From NCBI RefSeq assembly GCF_010093595.1, contig NW_022985440.1, positions 958,089-1,022,088 of the forward strand: a stretch of 64,000 nucleotides of DNA, given 5' to 3'. Source of the stretch: Mytilinidion resinicola (Eukaryota > Ascomycota > Dothideomycetes > Mytilinidiales > Mytilinidiaceae). Of this stretch, positions 23,388 to 33,048 are shown piece after piece. Both the position numbers and the translations under genes were made by a program. How positions within the stretch are numbered: position 1 is the first letter of the stretch; every line of letters begins with the position of its first letter. Under the pieces are notes generated by a model that was not told where the DNA came from, made no database searches, and saw only the letters and a program-made list of their open reading frames with translations.

Positions 23388-24979
23388 ATGCCTTACCGGT
23401 CGGAGCCATTGTACGACAGCAATGACCCTGCCTTTGTTACCCTGGACTTTGCAGCCGCCCAGGATCAGAAGGACCCCCTCAAGCACCTCCGCGACGAGTT
23501 TGTGATTCCGACAAAGGCGGACCTGAAGAACGAACGATACGGACCTGCTACCTCCAACCCTACCTCCGGCGATGATTCAACGAGCTCGGAGACATGTGTG
23601 TACATGTGCGGGAACTCGCTAGGTTTACAGCCCCGCCGAACCTCCGAATATGTGAAGAAGTACCTGGATACGTGGGCGTCAAAAGGGGTATATGGCCACT
23701 TTAAAGAGCTGAAAGAGGGCCTGCCGCCATGGCTGCATATCGACGATGCTATCAAGGAGCAGACGGCCAAGATGGTGGGGGCTTTGCCGGGTGAAGTCGT
23801 GGTTATGGAGACGTTGACTGCGAACCTGCATCTCCTTATGGCCAGCTTCTACAAGCCGACCAAGGATAGATACAAGATCATAATCGAAGGGAAAGCATTT
23901 CCTAGCGACCACGTAAGTACACATTCGGTGAGACTACAGCGATTGGGATTCCCGGGCTAAGACGGTCATAGTACGCAGCCTTGTCCCAACTCGCCCACCA
24001 CAACATAGACATCTCAGCACTCGTGCTGATATCCCCAACATGTACCGACAGTCCCTACCTCTCTACCGAACACATTCTGTCAGTGATATCCCAGCACGGA
24101 GCTTCCACCGCGCTCCTCCTTCTCCCTGGCATCCAATTCTACAGCGGCCAGTTCTTCGACATCGCCCTCATAACCCGCCACGCACAATCGCTAGGCATAA
24201 CAGTTGGCTGGGACCTCGCCCATGCCGTCGGCAACGTCCCCCTGCACCTACACGACTGGAATGCCGACTTCGCCGCCTGGTGCAACTACAAGTACATGAA
24301 CGGCGGCCCCGGCGTCATCGGCGGCCTCTTCGTGCACGAGCGGAACGGCCGCGTCGATAAAGTCTCTTTGCCCAACTGTAGTAGCACCGCCGAAGACCCA
24401 ACCAAGAGCGAGGACCAGCTCACCTTCCGCCCCCGTCTCAGCGGCTGGTGGGGCAGTGACAAGTCCGCCCGCTTCCGCATGGACAACAAGTTCGTCCCCA
24501 TCCCCGGCGCGTCGGGCTTCCAGCTCTCGAACCCCTCCGCGCTCGACATGACGGCCGTCACAGCGTCACTGGATGTCTTCGCGATGACAGATATGCAGGC
24601 ACTGCGAGAAAAGAGCGTCAAGTTGACCGCGTACCTCGAAGCCCGCCTCCTGAAGTACGCAGACGGCACACCGCCATACCGCATCATCACGCCCTCCCAG
24701 CCAGGCGAGCGAGGCGCGCAGTTGAGCGTCCTACTAGAGCCAGGGATGCTAGATCAAGTCATGGAGATCCTGGAAGAGGAGGGCGCGGTCGTCGACGAGC
24801 GGCGGCCGGACGTCATACGCGTGGCGCCGGCGCCGCTGTACAACTCCTTCGTCGACGTGCACCGCTTCGTCGTCATCTTCCAGGACGCATGCCGCAAGGT
24901 CGTTGCTTCGCGGGCGTCGAAGAAGATCCCAGATACGGAGAGTGGGACGGCGGCGCAGGTGGAGAACGGGGTTAGCTGA
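23388..24979 (+). CDS. BNA5: Kynureninase
   Basis: A PLP enzyme that cleaves kynurenine and 3-hydroxykynurenine to anthranilate or 3-hydroxyanthranilate plus alanine, in tryptophan degradation and NAD synthesis. Translation starts at MPYRSEPLYDSNDPAF. Exon 1 contains VYMCGNSLGLQPRRT and WASKGVYGHF. An intron (GTAAGT...GTCATAG, about 23913-23971) joins to YAALSQLAHHNIDISALVL. The PLP pocket shows WDLAHAVGN (the aspartate contacting the ring nitrogen) and the Schiff-base lysine in NYKYMNGGPG, followed by SGWWG. The length, about 510 residues, and the motifs fit a complete enzyme. It is embedded among housekeeping genes, and its link to the peptide synthetase 8 kb away is not supported. Confidence 0.94.
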
Positions 24980-25406
24980 ATAGTTCACGGCTTTCTTTGG
25001 TCTCAATCTCGAAAAGGCAGGCAACACACCTACCTGGCCCTTAATCACCTCCAACGCCCACAAGCACCCACTTCGATCGGCTATAGGGTGGAAGAGCAGG
25101 AGCACATTCCTACATATCAATCTCGCTATGAGGTCGCAACTCACCCCCGTCGGTGCACCTAGCGTCTCTTATTCCTAGAGAAAGTTCCATTGGCTCAATC
25201 TCCTTCCTTGGTCCTGGAATAGGGGTTATGACTCCATAGATAGGACACACGTAATACTCAAGCCCGTCACTATCACCACTGCCCTGCAGCTCCAATTTGA
25301 CATGACGTGAGAGACGAACCATTGAATGCTAAATGCTACGAAAAAACGCCCAACCTCACTCCATACCCAAACCTCATACCCCAAAAATTATCTGACCTAG
25401 ACGCAC
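24980..25406. other. Convergent intergenic stretch
   Basis: About 430 bases between the 3' ends of kynureninase and the polymerase gene. No gene is seen. Confidence 0.5.
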
Positions 25407-28400
25407 TCAAGCCCCGTTAATCGCAAACCCAAACAAGCTATCCATCTGCACCCACTGCCGCCCATTCCTCTCCAACCACCGCCCCACCACCCCCTCCACC
25501 GTCCCAAATCGCTCCCGATTCTGACTCGCCAGCACCTTCACGCGCGCCTTCTCCGCTTCCGCGGCTCCATTCTCCGTCTTGACACCACCCGTCGCCTCAT
25601 CCGGTTTCACCGCCTTCTCAACATCAAACAAACTCCGGAGATACAGCAACTGATTCCAGACCTCCTTCTCGGTGTACTCCCACCCCATCTTGCCGCGACA
25701 GTCCGCCGCGAGGCCCTTGGGACCTAAGCAGCGGTGCCCGTATACGCTCATCATGCGAGTCCGGTTGCCGCAGTCGGCGTCGTCGCACACGAGCCAGCCG
25801 GTGTAGTAGCGGGCGAGGTGCTGGCGGATCGCAGACTCGACTTGCGCTGTGATGCTGAGAGTCGAGAGGACAGCTCCACAGGACGCGTTTGCGCACTTGA
25901 CGCCGTCTGCGCCAACGAGGCCGGCTTTGGCTGCGGCGGAGAGTCCGGGGAACTGGAACACGGAGGTGCAGGTGCGGCAGCGGAGGTGCAGTGGGGCGCA
26001 GGCTTGGAAGCGGACCGAGTCGGGGATTTGGGATTCGAGGGGATGGATTTCGGTTTCCTGGGAGGCGGAGGCGGAGGCGGAGGAGATGCGGTATTTGGAG
26101 GCGTCGAGTCCGAGGCAGGCCGCGAGCTGGGTAATGTTGGTGCCGGGGATGGGTGCGCAGAGACGCTCGACGGGCGGGAGGATTTGTTTGTGGAGGTAGT
26201 AATCGATGTCTAGGTGGTTTTGTTAGCGTTGTATGAGAAGAAGAATGACGGTTTCTTACCTGGCTTCAATCCCGAATCCTGTTTTGCGACCTCGTCGATT
26301 GGGAAAGCATTCTTAGCCGCTTGCTCAGCAGACCCGCTGCTCTCGCCCGTAATGACAAAGTTCATGACGTCTTTCGCTTTGACGTGCTTGCCCTTGGCTA
26401 TCTGTCGGAGCGCAACTTGAACGGACGGCATGCTGTTTCCGTTGGGATACTCCTTGGGATTTTTTCCCAACTGGGTGAAGATGGTGTACTTTTGGACGGG
26501 AACTTGGAAGTCACGCATCTTCTGCGCGAGCACACGGAGGTATTCGTGGATTTCCTCAATTACGACATCGGGTTCGTCGCCGGAGAGAATGAAGTTGAGA
26601 AGTGCAGAGGACGTGTCCTTGGACAGAGCACAGTACTCCCTTCGCCGCATATCAAGACCCTTGACTTCGAGCTTTTCGACGAACTTGCCGTCGATGTTGA
26701 CCATGTTAATGGCAGCGTACTTCTTTTTTGCGTGAAGCAGGAGACGGCGGAAGACATTGTCGATATCGATCTCGAGTAACGAATAGCTGTTATTGACGTC
26801 TCTCTTAAACTCGTTTCCGATCTTCATTGCTTCTTGCATGTTGTCCACATTGGTATTGATCATGACCGAGTCAGTATCACCATAGACGACACGAAGCATC
26901 TTCTCTTCAGCCATCTCCTTGGTGCGTCGAAGAATCTCACGGCCCTTGTAAGTCGTGAGCATGGCGAGAGGACGAGCGTAGAAGCGAGACTTCGTGTACC
27001 CCAAACAACCGTACATGGAGTTGGCGGTGAGCTTCAGCGCAAGTTGCTTGATGTCCCATGTCGCAAGGTCATCCGGAGAAGCGTTAGGGTCCTTCATGAG
27101 TTTCTTGACTTCTCGTCGACGGTTGACTAAGGTCTTGATAAGCCTTGGTAGAATGCCTGGTTCTTCGTCCTTGCTAGGCACTTCAGGAACCTTCTCATCA
27201 TCGTCAAGATCTGACCTGTCCACGGTAGTAAAGCAGATGTTGTACTCCTGGATGATGCTTGGGTACAAGCTGTTGAAGTCCATGACCAAAATGAACTTGT
27301 CATATAAGCCTTTCTCGGGCTCAAAGACAAGACCACCTTTGTACTTGTCTTTCTTCTTGGCATCTACGCCCTCTTCGCCTTCCGGAGTCTCTTCCTCAAT
27401 CTTCTGCTTGCCTTTGCCCCACACCTTGTCTGGGCAGATGTACTTGTTCTTGTAAAACTCGTGCAGCAAGATGTATTCATTTCGTTCTGCTCTCGTGCCG
27501 CTCAATGTGCGGGCCCACGAATTTCCGGCAAGATTCGTCAAGACCTTGGTAAGAGGGAGCATCTGAACTTTGAGGGAAATAGCGGCAATGAAGTAAGCAT
27601 CGGCCATACAATGCTTGACGTAACTCAAGAGTCCGTCGCGTGTTGTTGCCCATGTTTTAAGCACTACTTCGTTGTCCAGCTCTCGGCGAACTTTGCCTTT
27701 ACCGAGGACTAGTTCACACATCTCGTCCAAACTCCACGATTGACATTTTGTCATGAGCGACTACAAGTCGTTAGCATCAAGTAATGGAACGCGGAAGTCG
27801 GTCTCACCTTTCCGAGATCGTTGGCCAGATCACAAAGTAGTCTCCCTGAAGCTAGTTGCCTCTCGACGAAGAAGCTACCACCACCTTTGCCCATGTTTTT
27901 CGGCCAGTCGCTTCTCCGTAGTCGTCCAATTCTGTGCCAGCCGGGGGTTTTTCTTTCTCTCATCCGGTTCAGCAAGACGCTGTAGTCGACATCGTCGAGA
28001 CGGTGACCAACAATAACGTCGGGATCATTCTTCTGAAGCATGGCCATGAACAAGCTCAAAACAGCCCCTTCGGTCCTTTCGAGGCGAATCGTTCCATTTT
28101 GCTTGTCTACTTCAGCTTTGAATCCAGCAGGGAAAGACTCCCCATTAGGACGCATGACAGTGAATGATTTGGCTTGAAGCTTGTCTGCTGGTGTAGTGTC
28201 TGACAGGGAAACGTTGTCGTAAAACATGGCGCTGATCATCAGAATCTCCTGCTTGTTGTCCTTTGTGTTGAAAGTAGTACGAATGGCCAAACTCATTAGG
28301 TTCAATGGTGGAGCGTCCAGGTTGTCCGAGTTCCCAAGGGTCGTAATCAAGTTGGGCTTGTCGACTTGGAGCTCTAGTTTGCACCAGGAGGCATTGTTAA

Positions 28401-30010
28401 CTGCGTTGAAATCCGCTCCTTCGATCTTAAGCCAACACGGTCCCATGAGATTCTTCCAGAGAGCAAATTGTTCGAAAAGTGACGTGTTGGATCCAAATGC
28501 ATGCGAGAAGGTCTCGCCTTTCAGATCTGCTGGAAGTGGAGATTTGTCGTAGGGGTAAAGCAACTTTAGATAATCCGCCTCCTTAGGAATGTCGGGCAAT
28601 TCAAAAGCGTACTTCCTCGTGCATGGCTTGATCTTGTGCATTCCTACGCGAAGCTTTGTCATGAGGCCATCGACTTCCTCATAGACATCGCTCATCTCCA
28701 CCTCCTCGTCCGTGTCGCGGCCATGTCGTTGACGGTGTTCGCGCGGGAGGAAGTACAGCTTCCGAAGAATGTTGTCGACTTTGACAAAGCAACTGACATA
28801 GGCTCCAGTAGTCTTGTCTTTTACCTTTCCGAACAAGCATAGGCTGCCGTTGATTTCTGTGTAATCCATCCAAAACATGTGGACACTGCCATCTTCTTCT
28901 TGAGCTGACTTTTGACTCAACTTTCCAGGAGCAGCGGCATTTGGAGCCGGGCTACTCATAATGTTGAGTTTGTTGGTCACATCGGTCCAGGAAGATGCAT
29001 CCACAGCATCAATGGGTCCTCGCACAGGAGATGAGCTGTCCGGTGTGGGGTAGGTCGGCTTTTTGACCCTGAGAGCTGGTCGACTTCCGGAAATGTTCAC
29101 ACTGACGGAGGCTGCTCCAGAATGACGGATTGGCTGGGCAACTTCCAACATATCGTCATCTTCGTCCTCTTCCACTTTGATAGTGCCCTGACTTTTGCGC
29201 TCAACCGCCTTTGAAACTGGGGAGGATTGTAAAGGGGGGTCACTCATAGCAACATCATCGTCGTCCAGTGTAGGCAGATATCCGTCATCTTCATACGATG
29301 TGGCTGGCGGAGTATCCATCATGAACGCGTCCGAGTTGTCTGGATTTTTCGTGGTCCTGGGCCGATTTTCAGATATTGGAGGGGATAGAACGCGAGTCTT
29401 TCGTCGGTGTTCAGTCTTGACTGGACGCATGCGAATGGCTGCGGGGCGACGGGGAACATTTGCGTCGACCTCGCCGAGTAGGTCTGCCATGAAGGCATCG
29501 TCGTCGGCAGTGGCTACGGGCTATACGTGTTGTCAGTAAGGGCCCTGACAGATGTCATGGTCGACTAACCTTTGGCTTAGGAGCCTTGGTAGCCGTCTTC
29601 GCGTTGAAGTATTTGTTGATGCCGCTGTTGATCTTCTCTTCTTTGTCTCGTTCCTCCTCGCGTTTCCTCTTGGCTATCACATACAACATCAGAAAACGGA
29701 CATATAAAGTGAGTTTGGGGTACGTACCAGCTTTACCCTTCACGGGTCGCTCATCCTCACTCTCGCTGTAGTCGTAGCGTTTGTCCGTGGTGTCCCAGTC
29801 TTCTCTACCATCGTCGGCATAGCCTTCGCCATTGTCGTCTACAACGAAGTCGTCCTGATCAAGTCGCCCTCGCACGACCTTCTTGTATCCCTCTTCATCA
29901 ACCTCTTCATAGAGCTGCTCTTCATCTGCAACCTCATACGTTGACAAACGCGTCTTTCCTGCAGCGCGGAGAGCACGCAGCTCGGCCAACTTGGCAGCTC
30001 GAGAAGACAT
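25407..30010 (-). CDS. POL1: DNA polymerase alpha catalytic subunit
   Basis: Extends RNA-DNA primers with primase at replication origins and on the lagging strand. Five exons start at 30010 ([20 protein letters not shown]) and join over short introns near 29727, 29570, 27810 and 26258. The N-terminal part has the conserved [20 protein letters not shown] and an acidic [14 protein letters not shown] that resembles Ctf4-binding peptides. The catalytic core shows motif A ([17 protein letters not shown]), motif B ([20 protein letters not shown]) and motif C (YGDTDSVMI). The C-terminus keeps both cysteine modules (CRTC...CANASC and CDDADC...C...C) that bind the B subunit. All hallmark residues are present, and the total is close to the usual 1450-1480 residues. 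It shares a divergent promoter with REX2. Confidence 0.96.
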
Positions 30011-30336
30011 GTTAACAAGAATAGACATGCAATTGGAACGACGACTGGGTGGAAAGATGGGTATCGAAGTTTGCGTTAAGATGTGGGCGGTGAAAGTGTG
30101 AAGCAGAAAGTGTGAAGTGTGGGGAGACGGACGGGTGATTCCATGATTTGGAGAACGCGAACAACGGAAGGCGCGACGCGTTGGCGCTAGTGGAACAACC
30201 CCGGACCCAACACGCGCTTTCCAAAGTGGGACGGGATGAAACCACTTCCACTTCACTCGCTTCATATAACAACAACACACTTTCAATATTCCGGTCTGCC
30301 TCATCTCCTCACAGCTTCCTTGAAAGCGGCGCCAGC
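30011..30336. promoter_or_regulatory. Divergent promoter of POL1 and REX2 with an MCB-like site
   Basis: The 326 bases between the two start codons contain ACGCGT at 30176-30181. This is the core of the MluI cell-cycle box, bound by MBF (Mbp1/Swi6) in yeasts and known for S-phase genes such as POL1. A second ACGCGT occurs just inside the POL1 coding region at 29948. Confidence 0.55.
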
Positions 30337-30951
30337 ATGCCTTGGTTTACAGACCCTCTCGTGTGGATTGATTGCGAGGTAATCATATCCATCTCTCATC
30401 TAAGCTTGTTCGCTAATTGATGAATGTAGATGACCGGACTCGATCCCGAGGCGGAATCAATCCTCCAGATCGCATGCTTCGTCACCGACTACGACCTCAA
30501 CTTACTAGAGAAGGATGGCTTCGAAGTCGTGATTCATCACAGCGCGAAGACCCTCGAGAAAATGGGCGAGTGGTGCCAGCAGCATCACGGTGATTCAGGA
30601 CTCACAAAAGCCTGCGTTGCGTCCGAAGTTAGTCACGAGCAAGCCGCCACACGCCTCCTAGAATACATACAAAAGCTGGTGCCGAAAGCGGGAGAGGCAC
30701 TCTTGGCTGGCAATTCTGTTCACGCCGACAAGGCATTCCTGGCCAAGTCGCCCTATAACATTGTCCTCGACCATCTTCACTACAGAATCCTGGATGTCAG
30801 CTCTATCAAAGAGGCTGCAAAACGATGGGCACCTAACGAAGTTCTGGCGAAAGTGCCGCCAAAGTTGGGACTACATGAGGCGCGTCAAGATATCATTGAG
30901 AGCATTGAGGAAGCTAGGTTCTACCGTGATACCTTCTTCAAGCAGCCCTGA
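30337..30951 (+). CDS. REX2: Oligoribonuclease, mitochondrial 3'-5' exonuclease
   Basis: A DEDDh exonuclease that degrades short oligoribonucleotides. Exon 1 (30337-30378) encodes [14 protein letters not shown]; a 51-base intron leads to [20 protein letters not shown]. The catalytic acids are seen in WIDCEMTGLD, in [11 protein letters not shown] and in the late [19 protein letters not shown], with the histidine of the DEDDh set in [22 protein letters not shown] is a further family signature. The length, about 187 residues, equals bacterial Orn; an added mitochondrial presequence is not obvious at this start. It is divergent from POL1. Confidence 0.94.
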
Positions 30952-31258
30952 GTTCATTCTCTTACGAACCTTGCCAAGAGTTGCCACCCTAGCATTCTCG
31001 GGCATCAGGTGAGAGATTGTTGCTGTGGGAAAGTGGGACGTTTTAATCGTGTCGAGTTCTGGCGTTCTTCCTATAAACAAGTCGGCCACCATTTGCTCTT
31101 ACCCTCGTCACTTCACCTCGCCTCACCAACTCGCGGTCACCATCTCCACGCTCTGCCCTCATCAACCGTCTTTCCTTCTACACTCTCTAGCCTTCTTGTA
31201 CGTTCATCCGGCCTCTGCCTCTGCCTGCTCCGGCCTCTGCCCGCTCCAACCTCTATCA
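30952..31258. other. Short intergenic stretch with pyrimidine-rich leader
   Basis: About 300 bases. The right half is rich in C and T, typical of a fungal 5' leader, and leads to the start at 31259. The reading frame of the next gene stays open back to 31025, but the translation there looks non-coding. Confidence 0.45.
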
Positions 31259-32344
31259 ATGTCCGACTTCTACCCTCCTCTGCCCTCCGGCGCCTTGTCC
31301 TCGATGTCCAACCCAAAACGCTTATCCACACAGTCCCCTCATACATTTCAAACTGCCATATTCCGACACCGAGGCCGCGACTACATCACCGTGAGCGACG
31401 ACGAGGTCCCACGTGACGTCGGCAGAGGCCTCTGCATACGGTGCTGGGAGCTAGGCCACGACGACTTCTACGGCTGCTACGACAGGTGCGCTTGGTGCAA
31501 AGACCAGATCAAGCATGAGAATGCGGCCTGCCCATTGTGTATCAAAGGGAGCATTTGGTGGAGGAACCGGATTGGACGCGAGCCGCGCGGCTTCGACGAT
31601 ACGTACGGTGGCAGATATCGCGCTTTGAACGACGAGGCGTACAAGCGGAAACTGGACATGGCGGCCGTCTTACTGGAGGATACCCGTACCCCAAAGTCTA
31701 AGAAGCGTCGCACCACTTCCCGTGCTTCCGGGGCCTCGGCGTCAGAGGAGAGGACGCTCTTCTCGTACAATGACTGGAATGATGAGGAAGAAGCGGAAGA
31801 AGCGGAAGAAGCGGAAGAAGCGGAAGAAGCGGAAGAAGCGGAAGAAGCGGAAGAAGCGGACGAAGCGTCACTGAACGCCCCCGGCAATAGCATAGAGAAC
31901 CTGGACCGTCATGTGCCCTATCAGCGGTCGAAATCACCACCTTTTGCTCCTTTCAACACTATCATAGCCCCGGGGCGTGGTATAGTCCCGAAGCGTAGTA
32001 CCGACAGCTACAGGCCTCCTAGGCGTCCCTACCACCACGAGGCTCCCGCGCGTACTCACGACGAGGCTAGGGCACGACACAAGCGCGAGTTGGAAGATCT
32101 GGAAGAACGGGCGGAAGTGCTGAAGGCTAAGCTGAAGGAGGGCATACGAGCAGCAGACGCACCGTTCGCTAGGGAGGAACGCAGCATGTCACTCAAGCAG
32201 GAAGAAGACGCAGAAGGCCCCACGATGGCGGAGCTCCTAATGGAGAATCGAGAACTTAAGGAACAAGCGGCGAAGCAGCAGCGCCTGATTGCTGTCCTAA
32301 GGGCCGAGAGAGAGGCCAGGGAGGACATGCTTGCGGGGGCTTAG
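31259..32344 (+). CDS. Zinc-binding-cluster protein with EEA repeat and coiled coil, function unknown
   Basis: About 361 residues from MSDFYPPLPSGALSSMSNPK; the frame is open further upstream, but this start follows a pyrimidine-rich leader. Residues about 59-95 hold a dense cysteine/histidine cluster, CIRCWELGHDDFYGCYDRC followed by AWC, H and CPLC. The spacing is C-x2-C-x4-H-x5-C-x3-C-x2-C-x5-H-x4-C-x2-C and could bind two zinc ions like paired zinc knuckles. The middle contains (EEA)8 encoded by a 9-base microsatellite. The last 100 residues form a charged coiled coil (HKRELEDLEERAEVLKAKLK; ELLMENRELKEQAAKQQRL). I recognise no named family; similar fungal proteins appear lineage-specific, and a nucleic-acid-binding or scaffold role is only a guess. 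Confidence 0.7.
   Translation: MSDFYPPLPSGALSSMSNPKRLSTQSPHTFQTAIFRHRGRDYITVSDDEVPRDVGRGLCIRCWELGHDDFYGCYDRCAWCKDQIKHENAACPLCIKGSIWWRNRIGREPRGFDDTYGGRYRALNDEAYKRKLDMAAVLLEDTRTPKSKKRRTTSRASGASASEERTLFSYNDWNDEEEAEEAEEAEEAEEAEEAEEAEEADEASLNAPGNSIENLDRHVPYQRSKSPPFAPFNTIIAPGRGIVPKRSTDSYRPPRRPYHHEAPARTHDEARARHKRELEDLEERAEVLKAKLKEGIRAADAPFAREERSMSLKQEEDAEGPTMAELLMENRELKEQAAKQQRLIAVLRAEREAREDMLAGA
31787..31858 (+). repeat. Coding microsatellite, eight GAAGAAGCG units
   Basis: Eight near-perfect 9-base units encode Glu-Glu-Ala each and are followed by a diverged GACGAAGCG. The repeat keeps the frame, so length changes would only alter the acidic tract. Confidence 0.9.
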
Positions 32345-32490
32345 GGTGATTGGGAGTGTTGTTGTTGGCGGTACATTGAGAAGATTGAGCTTTAATACCC
32401 ACGGAATGCTACTCTATCGATCGTACAGTTCCTGGTGAATAAATCGCGTATAATTAACTGCTTTCCCGCGTGTGCTATATTAAGCTACTT

Positions 32491-32855
32491 GAGCGTGCGT
32501 TTTGCGGACCTACATAACTATGGAAGACGCCCCTGGAGGTTGCATAATCAAATGTAAAGGTCGAGACGTCGTGAATCGCATTGCTCCTGCGCTCTTTAAA
32601 TCAGGCCATTCAAGCGTGCATTTTGCAGTCCCAGATAACCATGGAAGACACCCCTGGGGGTTGCATCATTCTACATCTTCAATGTAACGGTTAAGACGTC
32701 GTGAATTGCACTACTCCCTCACACCTTAAATTAAGCCGTACGAGCGTGCGTTTTGGAGTGTAAGATAGCTATGGAAGACACCTCTGAAGGATACATAATT
32801 ATACGCATTGAATGTAAATATCCAAACGTCGTGAATTGCACTACTCCCATACGCG
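32491..32855. repeat. Three tandem copies of a ~125-bp repeat downstream of the synthetase gene
   Basis: Copies start at gagcgtgcgttttg (32491), aagcgtgcattttg (32612) and gagcgtgcgttttg (32742), each followed by a tatggaagac-like segment, a gttgcat or gatacat element and gacgtcgtgaat. They fill most of the 700-base gap between the coiled-coil gene and the 3' end of the synthetase; nothing else is seen in that gap. Confidence 0.8.
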
Positions 32856-33048
32856 AGACTCCAAAACTCCAAAATCAACAAGCATGAAAACGAAACCAAA
32901 AAAAAAACAGTACGGTACTAGGCCATAACTTTGTGCACACGGACATCTCACTCGTCGGGCTTCCCTCTTGCTCACCGGGTACCACTGTAAGGAGTACCCC
33001 GGCTAGCACTTCTTCGGTCGGTCAAACGGTAGTCCAATTTCCATGGCT

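Noticed and set aside
23388..24979. Kynureninase as part of the peptide cluster, since nidulanin-type peptides contain kynurenine
   Set aside because: It is the ordinary BNA5-type enzyme, consumes rather than makes kynurenine, shares a promoter with ISA2 and is separated from the synthetase by POL1, REX2 and another gene.
31025..31258. N-terminal extension of the zinc-cluster protein
   Set aside because: The sequence is a pyrimidine-rich leader and translates to low-complexity, non-conserved-looking residues.
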